Assembly: GCA_036785705.1 (NCBI GenBank)
Contig: JAWUZG010000056.1
Location: forward strand, 13,316,501-13,380,500
Reading direction: 5' to 3'
Length of the DNA: 64,000 bases
Origin: Acanthornis magna
Taxonomy: Eukaryota > Chordata > Aves > Passeriformes > Acanthizidae
Made by a program: the position numbers and the translations under genes. Below the pieces are notes generated by a model. The model saw only the letters and a program-made list of their open reading frames with translations, ran no database searches and was not told where the DNA came from. Positions 25,936 through 38,725 of this stretch are shown one piece after another (position 1 is the stretch's first letter; every line of letters begins with the position of its first letter).

Positions 25936-28348
25936 TGGTGCTTTCTCACTGCATCTCACCCTTCCAGCTGCTCGTAACAGCCACAGCAATGGGGAAGGGG
26001 ATGTGGCTTTGACTCAGCATTATCTGATTCTGTGTCGAGGGAAATATCTCGCCGGTGACAGCCCAGCAGTGGGAATTGATGAGCCTGGCTCCTGACACAG
26101 GTGGGGCCACCTGGGATCACCCCACCCCTGAACTCCCATTCTGATGGACAGCCTTTTATCTGGGTGGAGGAGAGAGGCTCACGTTCTGGCCCCTCGCCCC
26201 TCGATTTCAGCAGCTCAACGGACCTGCCACCGCATTCTGCTCCTTCCTGACCGCGTAATTTGTTGTGTTTAAGATTGTTCAATTTATTTCCCAGATCCGC
26301 TCAGCCATCAAAGGTTAAACAGCCCTTGGTTTGTCCATTAAAGGTGGCAGCAATTAGTCCCCCCATGCTGACTCTCAGAGCTGGGAGGGAGCGAGGTAAC
26401 CTTGTCCCCAAAACTGCTTTGAGAGCATGGCACAAACCCCCCAACACCTTCATGGAGTTCACAAAGATCGCCCGCCTTGGAGAAAGGGAATTTTTTCCCC
26501 AAGTGCAAGCAGTGGAGTGAACATCCCCAAAGACCCAGCTAAACATCTGCTTTGGATAAAAGCTGAGGGAAAAAACTGCAAGTTTGGCACACACTGCTGC
26601 AGCCCAGGCGGGTGCCTGGGGGCTGCTTTGTGCAGAGACAGTGCTGGGAACTCGACTAGAGCATGTTGTGTCACCTCTGCCTGGCAAACCCAGCAAAGGA
26701 GAAATGTCAAAATGACAAAGCTGGAAAAGCTTCCGCTAAGCCAGAGCACTGCAGAAATTCAAGCTGTTGACAAAATGCTTGAAGGAGCCTGCTGGAACCA
26801 AAGCCCATGAACGTTCCAAAGCCCAGGCAAGGAAAACACTGTCCCACCAACAGCACTTTGCCTGGTCTGGCCAGAGAAGTCACTCCCATAAATTTGGGGC
26901 TTTTTCTGTGGTGTGTTTCCAGTCACATGTTGGCTCTTCTGACCCCTCTGGAGACCATTCCTCAGCACGCCACAACCTCCCTGCTGAGAGGGAAATTCTG
27001 CCAGAGGGCCCAGCCTTTCCCCTGGCACACTGCTGAGCACCCACCTGAAACTGTGCATCTTTGCCCTTGTTTTTTTCATACTTTTCAAATTAGATAAGCA
27101 TTGATTTGAAATTAAACAGCTTTCCAGGAGGTTTGACCAAAAGCAACAAGCTCTCCAGGGCGTTTCCATGGGATGGGATGCTGTGAGGAAAGCTGACATC
27201 AGTCATGCACACAGAACTGATGTGAGCAATGAAATGTCCTGGTCAGTGTTAACCTGGATGATGCAAAATTCCTGTCTTTAAGCACTACTTCTCTGCAAAT
27301 CTGCAAAATGGAGCAAGCAACCATTCCTTCCCCACAGGGGTATGGGAAGAATAAAGACTGCCAGGAATGGATGGTAAAGCAGTCAGGGCTGCTCTGGATA
27401 TGTGAGAAGGTTGGATTGACTGCCCTCATGAAAGCAGAGGGAAAGAAATAGAAATCAGAAACAAAACAGAATTGTTCTGTGCAAGACTGGTGATAAATTG
27501 AATGAGAAGGCTCATGCAGCCTATCTATTAGCAGCTGGCCTTTGCAAGGGCTGCAGCAAACAAATGCTTTTGTAAGATGATCTCTTTTCACAGGAAAAAA
27601 ACTCCTCTCTTTCTCTTTTCCCCCTCTTTATATCAAGAACCACCAAAAAGCAAATGCACCACCAGCTCTTTTTAAGTGGTTGTTTTTCAGAAAAGCGATT
27701 GGCTCACCTGTTGCCTCTCAACCTTGCTGGAAATGGGGTTAAATCTACCAGGTGAAAAACAAAAAAACAACCTGAGAGTGCTCTGCCTTTACACCAGGAC
27801 AATGAGGAGAATCAGATGGCAAAACAGACGACATCCGGTAGCTCTCAGCTCTCCCATCCATCCTCTTTCCGAGCCAACCAGTTCCCTCCAAATGACAAAA
27901 ATACATGCTATTTTTGCCTTCCTGATTAGTTTGTTTCAGTAAATCCCACTTCACAGATAGACCCAGCTCACTTTAATTAGCTTTGGCACATTGACAAGGA
28001 GAGGAAAGAAAACACCGCAGGACAGTGCTGTCTGGACACACATCGCCAAGCAGTGACAAAAATAAACCATTTTGCTACATAACAGCTAAGTGCTTCCTGA
28101 CTGCCTGCTTTTATCCCTGTAAGCTTCTACCTAGCTGGTGAAATCGGTCTGACCAATCCAATTCTTTACTGAACAAAACCTATTTTTCATCTCTTACTAG
28201 TAAAATGTTCTAAGCCCAGCAAAATCGGTGCCCATTTGGAGTTGGTTTTATTTTGATTCTTTCTTTTCTCCCTCCCTTCACAATCTCTCCCTGGTTCCCA
28301 CATCCCATAGTATATTTTATCTCCAGCCCGTTCAGGGCAATCTGGTCA

Positions 28349-28360
28349 TTGCTAGGCAAC
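28349..28360. promoter_or_regulatory. RFX X-box-like palindrome
   Basis: TTGCTAGGCAAC is a near-palindrome related to the RFX X-box. It is a single motif match in otherwise unannotated sequence, so it is weak evidence of function. Confidence 0.2.
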
Positions 28361-31300
28361 ATGTCATCATAAATATTTCATCGGCAGAGGAGCGTTCAGA
28401 GATGCAGCCAAAAATCTTTGTCTGGAGCTGCCTTCATGGTCTCTTTTGCTCACATCCCCTCGGGGGTGCAGCAGAACCCACCAGCTCTGGATCCCACACA
28501 GAGAAGGGATGGCCAGGACCACGCAGGACAGAGGTTTGGGCTTCTCACCCAGTGCTCAGCAGTTTTTGCAGGCTGCCTTTTAGTTGGAGCAGCTGGGCAA
28601 AGCTGGTGCAGCCTGCCCTGTCCAGCCTCCAGGGGTTTGGAATTAATACAGTCCCTCAGAAGCAGGCTTTGGCAATTTTGAGAAAATTTCGTGCATTTTT
28701 ATGCATAGTGGGCAGAAATAGGGTGAGAAGACAGAGGATGGGTGTTTGTAGATGAACACCCTGTTCCTGACCTCACTGAAGGTGCACTTGGCATCTTCCA
28801 ACACAGCAAAATACAAACCCTAACCAGATTTTGCAGTGCCGTGGGCATGTCCATCCTTACCTCGGGGGCCTCCAGAGCTCACTACCCCAAAATAGCCACA
28901 TCTCTCATAACTTCCACTCCCTGGCTCCTTTTCCTTGGAGAAGAATCCCACCTGGAAGGTGTCAGCTGAAGAACACCAGCAGATGAAGCTCTGGAGCTGA
29001 CTGAGCAGCTCCTGCTGGGAAGTCGGAGCATTTTCTCAGTAAAGCCTTAACTGTGTAAAGAGTTCTCCCTCGTGCAGTTGTCTGTCATGCTGTCATTTTT
29101 CACAGTTCCCTTATCTAAAATGAGCCTGGCCTGCCTGTCTTTCCAAGGCTCTGTGGCTGATTATTGCTGCTTTAAGAACTATAGATTCAGTGTTAGGAGC
29201 CTGACATTTAAGTGGGACCAGTCTCCCTGGTGGGCTGCCTGTATCTTATCCATGCTTGCAGGATGGGGGTCCAGATTCCCCAGTGACCCCCGAAAGGGTT
29301 GGTCAGAGCTGTCTGGGACTGTGGCAATGGATGTTTCTGAAAGAAAGCAGCCATGTGGTGAGCCCTTCACGGCAGAGGTCACCTGCACATTCCAAAAAAT
29401 GACACACGAGGAGGGTGGCAAAGATCAGCCTGGCAGTGAGTTACAGCACCGTGGAGGTCACTACAATGAGATGCAGCTGTTTTCCCTTACTGTTGATTTT
29501 TGCAAGCAGCAAGGGGACCCAGCTTGGGCTGTGGTAGGACCCAGTGCCTTACACAGAAATATCCTTTATACTGTATGTTAATTGAAGAGTTGCTGCCCTA
29601 AAAAACAACCTATCCATTCACACCAGCTTGAACTTCACCAGTCCTTTAACTCGCGATTTGGAGAAAGGTTTTGTGGTCACGGCACCCTGAAAAGTCTCAG
29701 CTCTGATCCAGAGCAAAACGAGCTCCTCCCTCCCCTGCTTCCAGAAGAACCCTAGCATGGTTTTCCAGGACATTTCCTCTGGGCTGCTCTGCAGTAAAGC
29801 CTCAGCCTCCCTGCTTCACCTTCGAGGCACCAGCTCATCCAAGATTTGCTCGATGCATGGAAGAGCAATGGGAATTTGACAGATTAACTGAGTACTCTTC
29901 TGTCTAGACTCCCTGTCAAGCCAAATACAATCTTAAAACAAATGACCTGCTGCAACAGGCTACTGCTCACGCCTGGATGTTAACAAGAGGAAAGACAAGT
30001 GCAGGGAGGTATTTTGAGTTTATCTGTTTGCTTTCTTTGGCCCAGTGACGTGAACCTGTGGCTATTTATGTAGATCTGATGGTACAGAATTTTGCCTGCC
30101 AGAAGAGCAACCTCATCACTTGGTACGTGCTGCTTCCTGTGGGCGTGGGAAACCCATTACTCAGGCACCAGTGCTGTGCGTCTGACTGGAATGCTTTCAT
30201 CACGTCTGCCTGCGATCATCAATCAGGATTTTTATTGCTTTGCAAGCCAAGAAATAGGTGATGTTGGAAGAACCCCTCTGGAGGTACTATTAGTTGAAAG
30301 AAGCAAGCAAGAAAAATATGAATACGTTACTAAGCATGTGGGAATGTAATGATTTCAGATGAAAACCTCGGTGTTTTGTAAGTCTGTGATGTTTTTATTT
30401 TAAATGCTTTAAGAGAATTTTATTGCCAGATGAAAGTGTCCAACACTGGAAAGGCTCTGATGCAAAGCCATGTTTTAAGTAAAAGATACGGAGACTAGAT
30501 ATGGAGAAAAGATATGGAAATCCAACTTTTCCCAGTCTCTTTCCTAAGGAAAGTGCCAGGTTAGCTACTGGGAGTCCCAAGCTAAATGGCAGTAGGTGAT
30601 CTCGATCTCGGAGAAGATTGAGAGCCAGAGAAGAAAAGCCAGCTCCTGAGGGAGAGCATCTCACTCTTGCCCACAGTGAACAAAAGGAGAGCCCTGAGGC
30701 TGCCCCAAGCCGTGACTCACCTGAGCTGCAGACACAGCGTCTCCAAGGGTGGGCTTTGGACGTGGCCAGAAAGTGCTCCCTGGACCACCAAAGGCAGTGA
30801 GCAAAGGGATGTTCGACCTCATCACCAGGAGACTAAAATTAAGCAAAGGTGCAAGGGACACCAAAGTAGCCCTGTGGGGAGAAATAATGGTGGGAAGTGC
30901 CAGGGAGCTCCACGTGCCTGCGGCTCAGGTGCCAACAGTGCAGACACTGCCTGGCTCGAGCTGGCTCAGACTGCTCTGCAGAGTGCTGAATTATGCTGCC
31001 ATGCTGACAGCAGTAACATGTCAGGGACCTGGGCAGCTGTGAGGCTGAGACTGGCTCCTCTCAGTCTGCTGGCTCCCACGGAGGGACAGGAACAGGGACC
31101 CTGAGGGTGAGGAGAAGCAGGCGCTGCTACCCTGGCTGCATCAGGACATGGATGGCATTGCTCATCTATCCTGGGAGGGCTCTGCTGGTAGGAGATGACC
31201 TTTAGGAGTCCTGGCAATCCATTAGGCTATGGAGGAACTCTTGGATTAATTGCCATCAGCCAGGAAGATGCTCTTTGTCCAGCATCAGTCAAAGGCATAT

Positions 31301-34254
31301 TTGATTATCTGATTAGTTTCCAAAATTTGTCAAAATGATATCTGGAGATCCTGACCTTCCCCAGAGAGGACAAGTCCATGAGCAGAACTTTTTTTTCTTT
31401 ATAAGAAGAAATGGCTGTACTTGTCTGAACCAAACATCAGCTTTGCTCTGTTTTCTGTCTGTAACAGTGAACAGCAGCAGAAGCTTTTTGTATAGGAAAC
31501 ATCTCTCTGTGTCCTTTCACCTTCAGGCTGTAGTACTGTATGCACTTCTTCAGGCAATGTTTAAATCTTTCTTTTTAATGACTCTTGACAGGTTTTTCCC
31601 GGCCATGAATATTTTCGGCCCCCATGTAATCCTGTGGCAGTATATTCCAGTTTAACTATGTGTGCAAAATGCTCATTTGCTTGACTCTGCAATTTCAGAG
31701 TCTCACTCGATGATCCCTTGTTCTTCTGCTGCAAGAACAGCGAATAATTGTTTCCTACTCACCTTCCCCCTGGCACACTTTGCTGCAATTCCAGCTCTCC
31801 CCAGGTTTTCCTGCGCAGCTGTGCTGTCATGTGGGTAAGATGATTTGGCTGTGCTTAATCTCCCCAGTGCAGGTCCCAGTGAGCTGTGACAGTGATGGGA
31901 TGTGGGCGCTGCCATGGGTCAATAGACTGTGAGTTTGTGTAGCTGTCTGTTCCACGGGACCTCTGCTATTGCGGTCCATGCTGGGTGCCTCAAATCAGGC
32001 ACGGATGTGCCTCCCGAGGTTACAGCCCATCTGCATTAGATAGGATGGGATTCCAGTTCAAGGAGTCACTCCTGCAGCGGTGGTGCCTGGGGTGTGAATG
32101 TCTATTAGGGTGATATCAAGGTGTGCTGAAGGCCCAGCTGACATTTGAAGATTTGGGATGGCTATTGACTGCAAACAGCATCTCAGCATGGAAATTGGAT
32201 GCTTTGAAAACCTCTAATTTTCAGAAGTCTCTGACGACTCTGAGCTAACCCCTAGCTGACTTTAAAAATGAATCCAGCCTGGAAGGACTCTGCAAGCACA
32301 AAGCCTATTGTTGCCACCACTTTTCTTTCCTCTACAATACCAAGAATTATTAAAGTCCCTGGTAGCTTTTTTGCCCCAAACAATCATATATCGTATGTAA
32401 TACATAGTGCAGGTTTGAATTTCTGCCTGCCTGTTTTGGTATTGTCAGACACATAGCTGAAGTCAACATTTAACTTTGCAGAGCAGAGCCAGCCTCAAAA
32501 TACTCACAGCAATCTGTGTTGTCACCCCTGGAGTTAAATGCCTCCAGACAGTGAGGGCAATTCAGGGCTGAACCCATCCTGTGTCTCAGCTGGAGAAGCC
32601 AGTCATGAATCATCAGGGCTTAATGAATGCTGTGCTGAGGATTATGCATGGATGCAGGAGGCAGCATCCAAATTCTCCACCAGAAATGAGCTGATTGCTT
32701 TCAATTTCAATTTTTCTTTCTTGTTTTGTTGTTGTTGTTTTTTTCTTTTCCTTGAAAAATGCAAATGAAGGGAGTTTCCCCTGGCCTCAGCGTTCAGAGG
32801 AATGCTTTTGTGTTGGGACCGTGGTTATGCTATGACATTTGATTTGGGAGGGCAGCCTCACCTGCTAACTTTTTGTAAAGGCAAGATACAGACTTACAAT
32901 GAGGTCACCATGCAGTAAAATTTCTGTTTGAATTGTCACCTTTAATTAAATCATTTTATGTATTTGGAGGAATAGCCAGTTCCAGTACAGTCTCTTTGAA
33001 GGGATTTTTTCCAAATATGAAACCATTAGACAAATGGTTTCATTTTATGCCAGCTGAGCTTATTTCTCAGAAGAAACAAACACAAGAGAGCTTTTTGTTT
33101 CTCCTAATTATGGGCATGGGAAGGCATTGGGAATGACGTGGCATCACTGGGCAAGGCATGGCATGTGAGGCAGGCACTTCGGGATGCTGGAAAAGGACAG
33201 AGTCTCTAATCATGTAGCACCTTTTCCCTTCGAAAAGAGGAGAGCAGAGAAATTCTGGGTGGAAAAGTGCCCACTGGTCCTGTGGTCCATCTTTATTCTG
33301 TCTGGTCTGGAGTAATCCTGGTACAATCTCCAGTGGTTTTGTCCCTTCTAATTGCAGGGTTATGTCCATTCCCATCAGTTATAAGACTATTCCTTCATTG
33401 ATTTCTCCCATTTGTCTCAGATTCATTTTATTTCATCTTACCCTGACAGTGATTTTTTTCTTCTTTTCTCTGCACAAAAATCCAAACAGAACCATTTAGG
33501 AGCCTGTATTGGCAGAGAAGGTGGGATAAGGAGGGTACCACAGCACCAGAATAACCGAGGAGAAAGCTCAAAGCTAATGTTAGAGGGGGAGAGAGATTAT
33601 TCCTGTGACCTTCTCTCAAGCCATCTTTGTCTTCCCAAATTCCTCTCAGCTGTGGTGGGTGAGTCCCTCGTCACTCTTCACACATCAGCAGTGTTTACCA
33701 AGGACCAGTGTGGCTCAGAAAGTCTTGGAAGTAAAAATTGCCCTGCATCACAGGAGCATCCTGGAGTAGGGGTGGCATTCTCGATCCTAAGGTGAAGTCA
33801 AACAACGCTGACTTTCACCAGGAGCAGAATGCGCTTATTTGTTACAAGAAAGAAAAAAAACCTCTTTAGCCACATCAGTGAAGTGATGGCCAAGTGTTCT
33901 CTTTAATCCTCCTTAATCATGGTGTTGCTGATTAACATTTGAATAGAGCTTCTAATTAGAAAGAAGACACAGAGACAATCTCACCCTGCTGAGGAGGTGA
34001 ATTCTCTGCTCCTACCACTCATTCCTGCATATGCTGCCCTGATTAGGGCTTGAATGGGACAATGATTAAAGAGGCCACTGCCACTCTGCAACCTCTCAGT
34101 AGCATAGCTACGTTCAAGGATTTATTTTCAACTGAGACTTGAATAAATGTTTTGCAAATGTGAGCCACTCCTGCGGAATGGGAAGAGCTTTTAAACACTT
34201 CTGAAGCACTATTCCATCTTGTTCCTGGTTTTATCACACTGATCTCCGCCTCTG

Positions 34255-34610
34255 TAGAACATGCCCTGTTTGACCATAATGTGTTTCAATTAGGATTGTG
34301 GTGTAAGCGTTATGTATTTCACTTGTTCATCTCTTTCATTATTCAAAAAGCAGCCGAAGCCTGGTGGAAACCTGGAAAGTGTGCTATTGAAAAATCACTT
34401 CTTCTTTCTTGGGTGAAATGTTTTTTTCAAGTTCTTCCATCCATTATATAATTTATTTTGCTTATTAATTTGCATTAGGCCTAACCAGAGTCAGGGCTGT
34501 TTTGCTAGGAACTATTTGCATTCAAAGAAGATCATACTCATAGTCTCCTAGGAATTTTTGATGTCTGCTTGTGTCAATTATATCAATCCACTTAGAAAGA
34601 CAGCGTTTCT
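34255..34610. promoter_or_regulatory. Candidate conserved element with POU/homeodomain motifs
   Basis: AT-rich, unrepetitive sequence with TTAATTTGCATTAGG (about 34466-34480), a second TTTGCAT about 35 bp later, and CAATTA cores. This is the composition of a developmental enhancer. Conservation could not be tested. Confidence 0.22.
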
Positions 34611-35738
34611 ATGCCTAACCACATTATAGAGCTGGGGAACAAAATTATCACAATTGACCTAAGCCTTGCTGGTGTACAGCCACACACTCCCTCGTACCTC
34701 GGTTACAGAGCATTGCCAGGTGAATTCCTGCTGCAGCAGCTTAAAAAATTGCAGCCTTTGGCTGTTTTGCTGCCTATTTGCCAAAGCTCAGCACCTCAGC
34801 CTCTTCTGCAACAGGTCTGTCTCTCACACACGGCCACGGTGGCTTTGAAGAAGGATGGAGAGCCTGCCTGGGTGCAACTGAGGTCCAGGTTCTTGTGCCC
34901 TTCTGAGGAGGAGGCAATACCCTAAACCACCACAGCAATATTCACATAAACCCATCTTTCAGGTGCCTTTCTCTCCCAGACATGCTGAGGGTGGGAGTGC
35001 ATTGTGAGCTTATTCTTTCCTGTGGACATTAAGTTAGATAAAGAAGATGGAAAGTGTTTTGTGGCCTGCAGCATGTGGAATAGATCTTTTCTAGGCCCTT
35101 CTGCACTAAATTACCTTTGTTGTCCTCATTTTTCCTAAACAGAACTGCAAAATCATCCTTCTTTCAGAAGTAAAGACATTTTCATAAATGGGATCTGGAC
35201 AATATTTTCCATCCAGGTACCCAAAATTAGGCTTTGTGACAGAAGTGGACTCATTATGAAAAAGGCAGTGAGCTTTTGTATCTCGGAATCATTACCAGGC
35301 TATGTCGAACAGAGGCAGGAGCAGGTGAAAAGGGAGAGGCAAGGCTTGTGCGTAAGATCAATGATCTGATTCAACTGTAGGGGAGAAGCAGAGAGATTTT
35401 ACATAAAGCTATGGTAAAAAATAATCTCGAAGAGATGCTTTACTTCAGAAAAGCCTTTTCTGTAGAGCTGGGCCATAGTCACCTAAATATGCAAAAAGGC
35501 AATTAGACAGTTTTTTTTGTTGTTTTTTTTTTTATTTTTCAGCTCATCACAAAAGCAGAGACGCTGCTGTGGCATCACCAGAACCTGCCAGGCACACACT
35601 GAGGCTCATCCGAGAGGGAGACACTGGTCCTTTGGCCTGGTCCATCACTTGGGGCCACAGCATCTCCGAGTGCCTGCAACTGTCAGGGCAAAATGGAAAA
35701 TGGTTCAATTGACATTTAAATTCCCACAGCAACAGCAA

Positions 35739-35967
35739 GGGAGAGAGGGGAGAGGAGAGGAGAGGAGAGGAGAGGAGAGGAGAGGAGAGGAGAGGAGAGG
35801 AGAGGAGAGGAGAGGAGAGGAGAGGAGAGGAGAGGAGAGGAGAGGAGAGGAGAGGAGAGGAGAGGAGAGGAGAGGAGAGGAGAGGAGAGGAGAGGAGAGG
35901 AGAGGAGAGGAGAGGAGAGGAGAGGAGAGGAGAGGAGAGGAGAGGAGAGGAGAGGAGAGAGGAGAGG
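35739..35967 (+). repeat. (AGAGG)n pentanucleotide satellite tract
   Basis: A pure run at 35751-35959 gives 209 bp or about 41.8 perfect copies, with short irregular edges. One strand is entirely purine. Because the period of 5 is not a multiple of 3 and no unit creates a stop, all frames are open on both strands. This produces false frames coding for EERRG or LLSSP repeats. The purity implies recent expansion and probable length polymorphism. Confidence 0.97.
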
Positions 35968-38589
35968 GCACAATTTGTTGAAAGACCCTTTCTGAAGGTA
36001 GAAGCAAAATGATGTGGCACCCTCCCACACTTGGAGCTTATTTGCAGGAGCTGATTTCACACACTCCTGGAATGATCACTGTATAAATGCAAAGACATCT
36101 CTTGTCATTTAGCAGCTGTTTCCTGGATTTCAAGACAGTTTGTTCCTATGGGCTAGAGAGTGACGGCTCCTGTACAAGCACAGCAGAAAGACAAGTAAAA
36201 AGACCTCGTCTCCATCTCTCTCTGTCCTGAGAGCTTCCCAGCCCTGCTAACAGGGTTTGCGCCCAGCCTTCCCGCTCTGGGAATGCTCATGCTCAGTGGC
36301 CAAGATGAAAAAAAAAGAGTTTAGAGAGACCACAATGCACTGGAAACACTGACCCCTTCCAGAGCTGCTCTTGGGGGTACCATGTGTGAGCACCCCACCT
36401 GCCCAGAGGGCTCCTGATCACCTCCCCCGGCAGGTGAATCCCCACTGGGATGTGCAAAGGCAAGAGCTGCTGAGCCCTGTGCTCAATTCCTCACCTCTCT
36501 CAGTATGTGTGGCTTTGGGAGTCCTGGTGTCCCTGCTTGAAAGTCAAAATCATCAGTGACTTCTTTCCCCTTCTACTAACTTCCTAACATCCCAGTTATT
36601 CTGGGATTGTGCCCTGTCAGGACCAGGGGCTATTCTTGGACCATTGTGCTGCTCACACCCAGCAACAGCAGCCTGTGCTGACAGCTCCTGCTGTTCCAAA
36701 GCACAGAAGGGCAGGCAGGAATAATTTCCCAAGCCAAGGCAGTGTGAGCAGTGCTGTGGCTCTCTCTGTTCAGACGATGCAGCTCCAGAGAGAAGCGGCT
36801 CAAATACAGAAGCAAAGTAGGGAAAGTGAGTTTGGAGTTTATTGCCTCTGAAGGCGAAAGCAGCAGCAGTTGAAAAATTGATGTGGCAGTGAAAAGTTCC
36901 TTGCGTCCAACTGGAAATAAGGAGAGTTTCAGGCATGTGATGAGGTGCAAGGGCTCTGTCTTAACTGTTCTGCACCCACTATGCATGCAAAGACATTTTT
37001 AATAACAAACTTGCTCACTCTAGAAAGGAATATACTTCCAGCCCATGCTAACAGGGAACCAAATTACTGCCCAGGGTAGCAGGAGGAGGTATGAAATAAA
37101 TTGGTCAAGGGAACCCTTACTTTTAAAAGCCAAAAATAACATGGTATATAATGTAAAGGTCAAAGTTGAGCATTGAGGCTAGGGACTCCTGTGCAGTATA
37201 AATTCAGTGTCATAACAGAGCAAGAGTGGAGCAAATTGCTGCAAAATGCAGGACCTGGTAGGTAGCAGCAGGATATTGAAGACAAAGCTCACAAAGTGAT
37301 TTTAACGGGTTTTGAAACCTGCTGCCATAGCTTGTTTTCAATTGCTGTGATTTTATTTGGGCTCGTTAGAGTGTCAGATGCCCGGGCTCTCTGTGGAGGT
37401 GAGGGGTGTATTCAGCTTATGCTCATGCTACAACCAAATCAACAATAACCCAATAAATGATAACTAATAAAAACCCAGGTTTAATTATGCAAAACTGTGA
37501 GCATGTTATGAACAGAGCAATCCTCCCAGGAGCAGATGCAGCCAGAGGAAAGACAAAAGTAGAGGATGTGCAACTAGTGTTAAAAAGCTGCTTTGTGCTG
37601 CCATTTCACTGAGCTCCTTGGGTATGTGTGTACCACGGTCAGCTTGGCAAATCGCTCTGTACAAGACACTAAAAACACAACAAAATGCCTTATAATGTCT
37701 GCATCAGGATTACAGGTACCCCAGAGAGTGAGCAAATGCGTGCACCTCAACACCAGGGAGCATTTTTGGTTCAATCCAAGTGCAGTGAGTTCTCTTTTCT
37801 CCAAGCTCTAGGTAGGCTGGATGCAGAGAGGAGGATATGTTTATTTTGCTGGAGACATGCTCCGGGATGGAGAAGGGCACGAGAGCCCATGCCTTTCCAA
37901 GTCCCAGCCATAGAAAGGGTGATTGCCAGGCTTTGGCATTTTTATACACCCTGTTATGAAGGGGAAAGTGATTAGAGTAACCCCAGTAGGTCCTGCCAGT
38001 CATTAGAGCTGGATCTACTGGCAGGAGAAGATGGAGCTAAAGTTTCTGTGTCAGGTTTGTGTCTCTAAACCAACTCAGGCCATAGGCTGAGCTTCTCACA
38101 AACAAGAAGCAGCAACTCCGGTTCTTGCTTCCAGACTGGCCAAGTGGCCCAGGCTCTCCCTAGCCTGGCTGCATGGTTTCCATGTGGGAAGGTAACGTTT
38201 TTATTCCCCACTTTACCAGGGATGCTTTCAAAACTAATTAAGCTTAGCGTTATCATTGTTTTTATCACATTAAGATCCCACTTGGCTCTCAGCAGCACAG
38301 ACCACAAAGTCAACACTGCATCTTTAAACAGAAACAACAGATTTTGGTTCAATTAAAAATTCATTAAAATGTAAATTACTTTGTAAGGTTTTTTTCCTTC
38401 TAATGCCTGTTCAGTGTGACACTCTAATGGCACAAAGCATTAAGGGGAGGTTAACTGGCAGCACAGAGACAAATTGCTCTCCGTATACTCACCTGCTTAA
38501 GTGATCTTGGAAAAGAATTTAACCCTTTTCTCTCATCCACTGGGGTTTCCACCTTATCCCAATTGTTTGCTATGCTCTTTCTTTGTCAT
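35968..38589. other. Intergenic stretch, no gene seen
   Basis: No coding exon, RNA gene or repeat family was recognised. Open frames reach about 127 codons without known domains. Confidence 0.6.
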
Positions 38590-38725
38590 AAAATCATCAC
38601 GAAATCACAGAAGGGTTTAGGTTGGAAAGGACCTTAAAGATTATCTCATTCCAGCTCCCCTGCCATGGTCAGAGACACCTTTCCCTAGATCAGGTTGCTC
38701 AAAGCCCTGTCCAACCTGGACTTGT
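38590..38725 (-). mobile_element. CR1 LINE 3' fragment
   Basis: AAATCACAGAAGGGTTTAGG, then GGTTGGAAAGGACCTTAAAGATTATCT, CCCTGCCATGG and AGGTTGCTCAAAGCCCTGTCCAACCTGG follow the reverse complement of the avian CR1 3' end in order. The copy is short, 5'-truncated and moderately diverged. Confidence 0.9.

Larger units (their letters stand above)
25936..35738. other. Intergenic stretch, no gene seen
   Basis: About 9.8 kb without recognised exon, RNA gene or dated repeat. An RFX-like palindrome lies at 28349-28360. The AT-rich block at about 34255-34610 is a possible conserved element. T-rich tracts occur at about 32720-32750 and 35510-35535. Confidence 0.55.

Noticed and set aside
35517..35981. 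154-codon open frame with EERRG repeats, and the LLSSP frames on the other strand
   Set aside because: They are produced by the (AGAGG)n tract, which has no stop in any frame.
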